Positions 1 through 5,159 of a stretch of 5,749 nucleotides of DNA are shown here, one piece after another (position 1 is the first letter of the stretch; every line of letters begins with the position of its first letter). The notes beneath the pieces are model-generated. The model was not told the DNA's origin, searched no databases, and was given only the letters and a program-made list of their open reading frames with translations. The stretch spans positions 690 through 6,438 of the forward strand of contig FR889362.1 of assembly GCA_000432895.1 (NCBI GenBank), given 5' to 3'. A program made the position numbers and the translations under genes. This DNA is from Firmicutes bacterium CAG:449. GTDB lineage: Bacteria > Bacillota_I > Bacilli_A > RFN20 > CAG-449.

Positions 1-2
1 GG

Positions 3-1040
3 AATGCAGTCTTAGCGGAAGGTGATTATACTTTATCATTAAATGTTGATGGCTCAATTGTTTGGTATAAAGATAACGAAATTAAATTATATTTTGCTCC
101 AAATAAAGTATCTAATTATTTCCCAAGTGGTGAAATTAATACTGCTAGTAAGTTTGTACCAGCATTAATTAATCAACTAAAAACTTATGGTATGAGAGTT
201 GGAACAGGTGTATCTAACTTAAAAATATCTTATGGTGATACAAAATGGGGATTTGCTACAGTAGATTATGTTAAAACAGGTACAACAACAAAAGTTGCTG
301 AATCAACAGTAATTGGACCATTAAGAGAAGGTGCTCCAATTAATATTACATATCCTACAGTTGCTGGATATACATTAAAAGATTCAACATCTACATATAC
401 TGGAACAATGAAAGCTGGTAGAAATGTAGTTAAAACAGTTGAATATGTCAAAACTGCAATTGTTGCAACTATTAATTGTTATACAGGTACTGAAGATAAT
501 CCTGGTATCTTAATACATTCTGAAAATAAACCTGTTACTGGTGAAACATATGAATTTGATGCTCCATCAACTCAAATGTATGAAACAAAAGTTGGAAAAC
601 TTTCTGGTAAAGTTGGAGTTAATGATTTTGAAATAAATGTCTATGGATATGATTTAAAAGAAGGTATTGTTGATGTTGATATGGATAAAGGTGAACATTA
701 TCCTGCACTTCCAACTATTAACAAAGATACTGGTATGTTTATTTCATTTGATTATTATGGTCCTGGTGGAGACTGGAGAAAATTATTTGAATCAGAACAT
801 TTTATTGACGAAAATACTGGTGTATTTATTTCATTTGATTATTATGGACCAAATCGTAATACAGGAAATAAAGATTATGGTGATTGGAGAAAATTATTTG
901 AATCAGAACATTTTATAGTCATTCTGAAAATAAATCAGTTACTGGTGAAACATATGAATTTAATGCTCCATCAACTCAAATGTATGAAACAAAAGTTGGA
1001 AAACTTTCTGGTAAAGTTGGAGTTAATGATTTTGAAATAA
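3..1040 (+). CDS. Repetitive cell-surface protein, 5' partial, frameshifted (upstream fragment)
   Basis: The frame is open from the window edge, so the true start and any signal peptide lie upstream; ATG 192 is only an internal Met. Visible residues 1-83 are the end of a jelly-roll (lectin-like) module. Residues about 87-152 resemble a MucBP repeat, with a VDYVKTG start, an AGYTL core and a closing VEYVKTA strand. Residues about 154-219 form a second, similar beta module (VTGETYEF, VYGYDL). Then come two versions of a FISFDYYGP...DWRKLFESEHFI segment. From about 917 the frame leaves the homologous sequence and the last 40 or so residues up to the TAA are out-of-frame readthrough; the true continuation is in the frame of 980-2263. 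Such modules typically sit in secreted adhesins or glycan-binding proteins of Firmicutes. The exact ligand is unknown, and the domain names are by eye, not by profile search. Confidence 0.75.
   Translation, partial: NAVLAEGDYTLSLNVDGSIVWYKDNEIKLYFAPNKVSNYFPSGEINTASKFVPALINQLKTYGMRVGTGVSNLKISYGDTKWGFATVDYVKTGTTTKVAESTVIGPLREGAPINITYPTVAGYTLKDSTSTYTGTMKAGRNVVKTVEYVKTAIVATINCYTGTEDNPGILIHSENKPVTGETYEFDAPSTQMYETKVGKLSGKVGVNDFEINVYGYDLKEGIVDVDMDKGEHYPALPTINKDTGMFISFDYYGPGGDWRKLFESEHFIDENTGVFISFDYYGPNRNTGNKDYGDWRKLFESEHFIVILKINQLLVKHMNLMLHQLKCMKQKLENFLVKLELMILK
516..807 (+). repeat. 292-bp direct repeat, copy 1
   Basis: Direct repeat with copy 2 at 920-1211, offset 404 bp. Only three bases differ (531, 533 and 558 versus 935, 937 and 962), all in the first 43 bases; the remaining 249 bp are identical. 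It encodes the end of a MucBP-like module and the start of a jelly-roll module. The offset is not a multiple of three, so the two copies are read in different frames. Confidence 0.95.
814..916 (+). repeat. Diverged partial repeat between the two 292-bp copies
   Basis: This stretch repeats the segment at 727-805 (and 1131-1209) that encodes TGxFISFDYYGP...DWRKLFESEHFI. It has scattered substitutions and an 8-codon expansion: NRNTGNKDYG in place of GG between the GP and DWRKL motifs. It is in the same frame as copy 1, so the insertion itself preserves the frame; the frame breaks just after it. Confidence 0.85.
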
Positions 1041-1211
1041 ATGTCTATGGATATGATTTAAAAGAAGGTATTGTTGATGTTGATATGGATAAAGGTGAAC
1101 ATTATCCTGCACTTCCAACTATTAACAAAGATACTGGTATGTTTATTTCATTTGATTATTATGGTCCTGGTGGAGACTGGAGAAAATTATTTGAATCAGA
1201 ACATTTTATTG
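920..1211 (+). repeat. 292-bp direct repeat, copy 2
   Basis: Near-identical second copy of 516-807. After position 1211 it runs into unique sequence (AFAGCFRDL) that looks like the normal continuation of the jelly-roll. Copy 1 instead runs into another version of the FISFDYYGP segment. The 917-919 junction triplet matches neither flank cleanly. Confidence 0.95.
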
Positions 1212-2263
1212 CATTTGCTGGATGCTTTAGAGACTTAAGAGCACGTGAACCATATACATTTACTGATTTCTATGATGGAGCACATGGAACTAAAAATGAT
1301 TTATTTAACCTTGATAGTTGGGCATCAATTGTTTCAGATTATACAAATGTAAGAGTAACATTCGAATTTACAGAAAATGGTGATTTAGTCTTATATCGTA
1401 ATGGTGCTCAAGTATTAAAATTTGATGCGAATACAGAAAAAGATAATCGTAAAATTAGCGATATGACTAGAGCGTTTATTGAAGATGTTCGTACTAATGG
1501 CTTCTGGGTATCTGAATTGCATACAAATCCTGATCATGAAAGCAATGCTAATGTAACATTATCTAATTTACAAATTGGTTATGCAACAGATTTACATCAA
1601 AATGTTCAATATAAAGTAATGGTTGATGGAAAACAAGTTACATCATATAACGCTCCATATTTAACATACGAATTACCTCCTGTTCCTTATGGATATAAAT
1701 TAATTTCTCATGAATTTAATAATGGAGTTGTAACTTTAAATTGTCAAAAGAATGTAACATTATCTAATAACTTAATTACTGAATCTGCAACTGTTGATAG
1801 ATATGACGTTGGTGGATGGACAGAAGGACAATATACAATTGCTTCTAATATTGAAGGTGATTATTACTACGAAGTAGATATTAAAGATATTGAAACAAAT
1901 GGTCACGCTGCAGCTACATGGAAAGGGTTGTTAATTAATACGATGGGTAGAAATAGAGATAAAGATTGCGATGAGGTTGTTTGTTTAGGCAATAGTAATC
2001 GTTGGAGTAGTAATCCACCTCAATTGGTTTTAACTTCCTTAAATAATAATGGAGCTGTATTTGATCAAAAATTTGATATGAAATTGATTATGACACGTAG
2101 AGGTAAATTCTATTATGTTGAAATGATTTGTACATATGGTGATACAACAGTTGTTAATACATATACTGGTTATGGATATGATACAACAATTAGATCATTA
2201 AATATTTGCTCTGAATATGCTAAATTTACAGTTGCTTCTGTTAAATCTGGTAAACAAGCTTAA
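980..2263 (+). CDS. Repetitive cell-surface protein, C-terminal fragment after frameshift
   Basis: This is the continuation of the upstream surface-protein frame. The homologous frame opens after a TGA at 899-901, and the matching protein begins around 917 (SHSENK, VTGETYEF). ATG 980 is the first available start but has no ribosome site and lies inside a module, so it is probably not a genuine start. Residues 1-27 end a MucBP-like module. Residues 28-200 are a jelly-roll module: FISFDYYGP, AFAGCFRDL, then VTFEFTENGDLVLYRNG to LSNLQIGY. Its second half aligns by eye with the segment at the window start. Residues 208-258 are another MucBP-like module (VPYGYKLI), and residues 260-427 a last jelly-roll. 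The protein ends KSGKQA, with no LPxTG motif, hydrophobic helix or lysine tail, so anchoring is not explained by the C-terminus. It is probably an extracellular glycan- or host-binding protein (inference). Confidence 0.75.
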   Translation: MYETKVGKLSGKVGVNDFEINVYGYDLKEGIVDVDMDKGEHYPALPTINKDTGMFISFDYYGPGGDWRKLFESEHFIAFAGCFRDLRAREPYTFTDFYDGAHGTKNDLFNLDSWASIVSDYTNVRVTFEFTENGDLVLYRNGAQVLKFDANTEKDNRKISDMTRAFIEDVRTNGFWVSELHTNPDHESNANVTLSNLQIGYATDLHQNVQYKVMVDGKQVTSYNAPYLTYELPPVPYGYKLISHEFNNGVVTLNCQKNVTLSNNLITESATVDRYDVGGWTEGQYTIASNIEGDYYYEVDIKDIETNGHAAATWKGLLINTMGRNRDKDCDEVVCLGNSNRWSSNPPQLVLTSLNNNGAVFDQKFDMKLIMTRRGKFYYVEMICTYGDTTVVNTYTGYGYDTTIRSLNICSEYAKFTVASVKSGKQA

Positions 2264-2280
2264 TTTAATATTTAATTAAT

Positions 2281-2327
2281 AAAAGGATTATTTGTTAATA
2301 GTTAATATTAACAAATGTCCTTTTTAT
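2281..2327 (+). terminator. Rho-independent terminator of the surface-protein gene
   Basis: Starting 17 bases after the TAA, the arm 2281-2300 pairs with 2306-2324 around the loop GTTAA. It pairs as AAAAGGA plus ATTTGTTAATA, with one small bulge/wobble in the middle. The 3' arm ends in a run of five T, then ATTTT. Position, stem length and T-tract all fit an intrinsic terminator on the plus strand. Confidence 0.85.
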
Positions 2328-2356
2328 TTTAACTAATTTAAGATAAAAGGTATAAT
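2328..2356 (+). promoter_or_regulatory. Possible promoter just after the terminator
   Basis: A perfect TATAAT -10 hexamer lies at 2351-2356. A weak -35 (TTTAAC, 2328-2333) sits 17 bases upstream. If used, transcription would start near 2363 and give a leader of about 190 nt before the lipoprotein start, or a separate small RNA. In DNA this A+T-rich a chance hexamer is quite possible. Confidence 0.3.
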
Positions 2357-2398
2357 AATACAATTATATACAATTTAAAACTTAATTGAACTAGTGGA

Positions 2399-2444
2399 AG
2401 TTATGTTGTAGGTAATTTTCATTACGAACAATTAATGAGTAACT
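2399..2444 (+). other. Possible folded RNA element in the intergenic region
   Basis: Nested pairing is visible: AGTTA (2399-2403) with TAACT (2440-2444), TTGT (2406-2409) with ACAA (2428-2431), and GTAAT (2412-2416) with ATTAC (2421-2425) around a TTTC loop. Internal loops separate the helices. It would lie inside any transcript from the 2351 promoter. It matches no riboswitch or small-RNA consensus I know, and the pairing is weak and A-U rich, so it could be chance. Confidence 0.2.
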
Positions 2445-2505
2445 GATATTTTGCTGTGATTATTTGTGCCATTTTTTTATTAGTTTTGATTTATAAAATC
2501 ATGTA

Positions 2506-2534
2506 TTGTTTTAAATTAATATTTTTCTTATAAT
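2506..2534 (+). promoter_or_regulatory. Candidate promoter of the lipoprotein gene
   Basis: TTGTTT (2506-2511) and a perfect TATAAT (2529-2534) are 17 bases apart. The start would fall near 2541, giving a very short leader that still includes the AAGGA ribosome site. It is better placed for this gene than the 2351 hexamer. Confidence 0.5.
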
Positions 2535-2540
2535 AATTTT

Positions 2541-2545
2541 AAGGA
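2541..2545 (+). promoter_or_regulatory. Ribosome binding site that decides the lipoprotein start
   Basis: AAGGA lies 10 bases before ATG 2556. The alternative GTG at 2547 is only one base beyond this site, too close to be used, so ATG 2556 is chosen. Confidence 0.6.
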
Positions 2546-2555
2546 TGTGACGAAA

Positions 2556-3044
2556 ATGAAAAAATATCTTTTATTATTTTTACCATTATTAATATCTTGT
2601 TCAATTGGCGAAGTTATATCTAGTTCATCATCAAGTGTTTCTATTGTTTCACCAAATGATACATCATCTTCAATAGTAATTAGTAGTTCAAGTGAAAGTA
2701 CAAATAATAGTATTACAAATACGACTTCAAATGAAAATAATTTATATACTCTTAATGGAAGTGTTTATTATACAAATAATAATGTAGAAAAACCTTTTGA
2801 AGATGTAACCTTTGAATTAAGAAAAAACGGAAGTACTTATTTAGAAAGTACAAGTGATGAAAACGGTAAATTTATTTTTGAAGATGTTGAAGAAGGTAGT
2901 TATCGTTTAATTATATCAATAATTTTAGACGGATATAAAGATTATTCTGGAAGTGATATTGAAGTAAATGGTGATAATAAATCTTTAACTATTCCTAAGA
3001 TAGTTCTTGAAAAGAAAAGTGGACATTGGTCTGAATTAAGTTAA
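2556..3044 (+). CDS. Small lipoprotein with serine-rich stalk and carboxypeptidase-regulatory-like domain
   Basis: This is a predicted 162-residue protein exported and lipid-anchored to the outer face of the cell membrane. It starts MKK, then a short hydrophobic segment and the lipobox LISC, with the lipidated cysteine at residue 15. Residues about 20-60 are a Ser/Thr/Asn-rich stalk. Residues about 63-152 look like a carboxypeptidase-regulatory or CnaB-like transthyretin fold: LNGSVYY opening strand, FEDVTFELRKNG, the DENGKFIFEDVEEGSYRL turn-and-strand signature, and a closing PKIVLEK strand. Such domains are structural or binding modules and are not catalytic on their own; the role here is unknown. 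I see no isopeptide-forming arrangement that I would claim. The gene stands alone between two terminators. An upstream in-frame GTG (2547) would add three residues but lacks proper ribosome-site spacing. Confidence 0.8.
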   Translation: MKKYLLLFLPLLISCSIGEVISSSSSSVSIVSPNDTSSSIVISSSSESTNNSITNTTSNENNLYTLNGSVYYTNNNVEKPFEDVTFELRKNGSTYLESTSDENGKFIFEDVEEGSYRLIISIILDGYKDYSGSDIEVNGDNKSLTIPKIVLEKKSGHWSELS

Positions 3045-3050
3045 ATATTG

Positions 3051-3087
3051 ATAAGTGTTAGAATGTTGTCTAATGCTTATTTTTTTT
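3051..3087 (+). terminator. Rho-independent terminator of the lipoprotein gene
   Basis: Arm 3052-3062 (TAAGTGTTAGA) pairs with 3069-3079 (TCTAATGCTTA) through 11 pairs, two of them G-U. The loop is ATGTTG, and a run of eight T follows (3080-3087). It begins seven bases after the lipoprotein stop and insulates the polymerase operon from upstream transcription. Confidence 0.85.
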
Positions 3088-3096
3088 AGTTGATAA

Positions 3097-3105
3097 TGCT
3101 ATAAT
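3097..3105 (+). promoter_or_regulatory. Extended -10 promoter of the polymerase-yolD operon
   Basis: TGCTATAAT (3097-3105) is a perfect extended -10 element. No good -35 sits 16-18 bases upstream (TTATTT at 3077-3082, inside the terminator tail), which fits extended -10 promoters. The -10 ends six bases before ATG 3112, so transcription should start at or beside the start codon. No LexA/DinR operator of the CGAAC-N4-GTTCG type is visible between 3045 and 3112. Confidence 0.65.
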
Positions 3106-3111
3106 TTTTTT

Positions 3112-4632
3112 ATGCAAGAAAGAAAATATATTTGTATTGATTTAAAATCATTTTATGCTTCTGTTGAATGTGTTGAAAGAAATTTAAATCCTTTGACTAC
3201 TAATTTGGTGGTGGCTGATATTTCAAGAACGGAGAAAACAATTTGTTTAGCGGTTTCTCCATCTTTAAAATCATATGGAATTAAAGGTAGACCACGTTTA
3301 TTTGAGGTTAATCAAAAAGTTAAAGAAATTAATTATAATAGAAAAAAAAGAATTTTAAATAAAGAGTTTATTAAAAAATCTTATAGTTTAAATGAATTAT
3401 TTGAGCACGATGATTATGAATTAGATTTTGTTATTGCTCGACCTCAAATGGCTAAGTATATTGAAATTAGTACAAAGATATATAATATTTATTTAAAATA
3501 TATTGCACCAGAAGATATTCATGTTTATTCCATTGATGAAGTATTTATTGATATTAGTAAATATTTAAAATTATGGAAAATGACTCCACATGAGTTAACT
3601 TTAACTTTAATAAAAGATGTTTTAGCTAATACAGGGATTACTGCAACTGCAGGAATTGGTAGTAATATGTTTTTAGCTAAAGTTGCGATGGATATCGTGG
3701 CTAAGCATATTCCTCCTGATAGTGATGGAGTAAGAATTGCTGAACTTGATGAATTATTATATCGAAAAAAATTATGGAATCATACACCTTTAACTGATTT
3801 TTGGAGAGTTGGTCGAGGTTATGAAACAAGATTAAATAAATTAGGCTTGTATACAATGGGTGATATTGCAAGGTGTTCATTAGGTAATAATAATGATTAT
3901 TATAATGAAGATTTATTGTATAAAGAATTTGGGGTTAATGCAGAACTTTTAATTGATCATGCTTGGGGATATGAAGTGACTACAATGGAGGATATTAAAT
4001 CTTATAAACCTAGTAATAATTCGCTTAGTACAGGGCAAGTTTTACAATGTGGATATGATTACGATAAAGCAAGATTAATTGTTAAAGAAATGGTTGATCT
4101 ATTAGCTTTAGATTTAGTAAAAAACAATGTTTTAACTAATTATATTTCTCTTTATATTGGTTATGATGCAGATAGTCTAAAAGATGAAAATGTATTAAAA
4201 AATTATCATGGTGAATATGTTTTAGATCATTATAATAGAAAAGTTCATAAGCCAACTCATGGAGGAGTTAAATTATCTAGTTATACTTTTTCTTCTAAAG
4301 TTTTAACTGAAAATGCTATTTATATTTTTGAAAAGATTGTTAATCCATTATTGCTTGTTAGAAGAATTAATATTAGTGTTAGTGTTTTTAATGAAAATAT
4401 GGTTAGTAATAATAAAGAATATGAGCAAATGAATTTATTTACTGATTATAATGAAATAAAAAAGAAAGAAGAATTAGAAAAGAAAAAATTGAATAAAGAA
4501 AAGAAAGTTCAAAAAACAATTTTAAGTATAAAAAGTAAGTATGGTAAAAATGCAATTTTAAAAGGTATGAATTTATCTTCTGGCGCGACCACTAAAGAAA
4601 GAAATGAACAAATTGGAGGACATAAGGCATGA
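3112..4632 (+). CDS. Y-family translesion DNA polymerase, UmuC/UvrX type
   Basis: This 506-residue protein is predicted to be an error-prone polymerase that copies past DNA lesions at stalled forks. The catalytic palm and fingers span about residues 1-220: D10 in ICIDLKSFYAS, and D142-E143 in the YSIDEVFIDIS motif, supply the metal-binding acids; F14-Y15 lies at the steric-gate position. AGIGSNMFLAKVAMDIVAKH follows, then a helix-hairpin-helix-like thumb from about 230 (FWRVGRGYETRLNKLGLYTMGDIA). The little finger spans about 300-430. QMNLF (439-443) is a near-canonical sliding-clamp motif. A lysine-rich helix leads to the tail LKGMNLSSGATTKERN...GGHKA, which is conserved in Firmicutes relatives. 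Length and motifs look complete. ATG 3112 gives the family-typical N-terminus but has no Shine-Dalgarno sequence. The gene overlaps yolD by four bases. Such pairs occur on chromosomes, prophages and plasmids (B. subtilis uvrX-yolD in SPbeta); no mobile-element genes are seen here. Confidence 0.93.
   Translation: MQERKYICIDLKSFYASVECVERNLNPLTTNLVVADISRTEKTICLAVSPSLKSYGIKGRPRLFEVNQKVKEINYNRKKRILNKEFIKKSYSLNELFEHDDYELDFVIARPQMAKYIEISTKIYNIYLKYIAPEDIHVYSIDEVFIDISKYLKLWKMTPHELTLTLIKDVLANTGITATAGIGSNMFLAKVAMDIVAKHIPPDSDGVRIAELDELLYRKKLWNHTPLTDFWRVGRGYETRLNKLGLYTMGDIARCSLGNNNDYYNEDLLYKEFGVNAELLIDHAWGYEVTTMEDIKSYKPSNNSLSTGQVLQCGYDYDKARLIVKEMVDLLALDLVKNNVLTNYISLYIGYDADSLKDENVLKNYHGEYVLDHYNRKVHKPTHGGVKLSSYTFSSKVLTENAIYIFEKIVNPLLLVRRINISVSVFNENMVSNNKEYEQMNLFTDYNEIKKKEELEKKKLNKEKKVQKTILSIKSKYGKNAILKGMNLSSGATTKERNEQIGGHKA
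4615..4620 (+). promoter_or_regulatory. Ribosome binding site of the yolD-like gene
   Basis: GGAGGA lies within the polymerase coding end, eight bases before ATG 4629. It is a strong site, in contrast with the absent site of the polymerase gene. With the ATGA overlap it supports translation of the partner from the same mRNA. Confidence 0.8.
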
Positions 4633-5045
4633 AAAATTATGATGATATTATAGATTTGCCTCATCATGTTTCTAAAAATCATCCTCAAATGTCTAGATAT
4701 AATAGAGCGGCTCAATTTGCCCCTTTTTCGGCTTTAACTGGATATGAAGAATCTATAAATGAAGCAGGGAGATATGTTACAAATAAAATTGAATTAGATG
4801 ATTCAAATAAAGAAGAAATTAATTTTAAATTAAATATCTTGAACAATTTAATTAATCAAAGAAATCAAGTAACATTCATTTTCTTTTCAAAAGACAAGTT
4901 AAAAAATGGTGGAAGTTATAAAACTATTAAAGGTATTTTAAAAAAATATGATGAAATTAATAATTTAATTATTTTAGAAGATAAAACAAAAATATATATT
5001 GATGATATTTTTTCTATTAAATCACCTATTTTTGATAATTATTAA
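4629..5045 (+). CDS. yolD: YolD-like family protein
   Basis: This is a small predicted cytoplasmic protein of 138 residues. The N-terminal signature is IIDLPHHVSKNHPQMSRYNRAAQFAPFSALTGYEE in its usual order: PHHVS at 11-15, HPQMS at 18-22 and RAAQFAPF at 26-33. A helical segment (residues 50-76) follows, then a beta-rich C-terminal part (VTFIFF, KTIKGILKKYDEINNLIIL, IYIDDIFSI) like the YolD domain. YolD-like genes sit next to UvrX/UmuC-type polymerases in Firmicutes and are suspected to act as their cofactor, in a UmuD-like role; the sequence itself shows no UmuD-type protease residues. The ATG overlaps the polymerase TGA (ATGA), so translation is probably coupled. I see no terminator of its own before the convergent neighbour. 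Confidence 0.9.
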   Translation: MKNYDDIIDLPHHVSKNHPQMSRYNRAAQFAPFSALTGYEESINEAGRYVTNKIELDDSNKEEINFKLNILNNLINQRNQVTFIFFSKDKLKNGGSYKTIKGILKKYDEINNLIILEDKTKIYIDDIFSIKSPIFDNY

Positions 5046-5116
5046 TTAAGTATAGTGAAATTATTTATAAATATAAGGTAAATAAATATTTTAAAAATGA
5101 TATAAAGGAATAGAGT

Positions 5117-5154
5117 AAAAAAGTTGATTGCCTTTTAATTATGACAATCAACTT
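5117..5154 (-). terminator. Terminator of the substrate-binding protein gene
   Basis: A perfect 10-bp inverted repeat, AAGTTGATTG (5121-5130) and CAATCAACTT (5145-5154), surrounds a 14-base loop. The six A at 5117-5122 become the U-tract on the minus strand. It lies five bases after the minus-strand TAG. On the plus strand no T-run follows, so it probably serves mainly the minus-strand gene; the yolD operon may rely on convergence. Confidence 0.8.
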
Positions 5155-5159
5155 CTATA

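Noticed and set aside
266..451. Minus-strand open frame of 61 codons
   Set aside because: It is antisense to a MucBP-like module with clear family-like protein on the plus strand, and it has no ribosome site or recognisable product.
899..901. TGA read as tryptophan (Mycoplasma-type code)
   Set aside because: Tryptophans in the genes examined are TGG, and the polymerase gene ends with TGA exactly at the yolD start overlap. The TGA at 899 lies in the frame not used there.
667..918. Second plus-strand open frame over the repeat
   Set aside because: It is a low-complexity Ile/Leu-rich translation in an alternative frame of the duplicated coding sequence.
899..919. Programmed ribosomal frameshift joining the two surface-protein frames
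   Set aside because: There is no slippery heptamer, internal Shine-Dalgarno or strong downstream structure at the junction. The break coincides with a repeat breakpoint, so duplication or misassembly explains it better.
516..1211. CRISPR array or insertion sequence in the repeated region
   Set aside because: The repeats are long, few and protein-coding. There are no short regular repeats with spacers, no terminal inverted repeats and no transposase.
2547..2555. GTG start for the lipoprotein
   Set aside because: It sits one base from the AAGGA site, whereas ATG 2556 has suitable spacing and gives a normal MKK signal-peptide start.
4509..4715. Minus-strand open frame of 68 codons
   Set aside because: It is antisense to the conserved polymerase tail and the YolD N-terminus, both of which are strongly recognisable.
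5046..5116. A gene or terminator for the yolD operon in this gap
   Set aside because: The stretch is short and A+T-rich, with no usable frame and no stem followed by a T-run on the plus strand.
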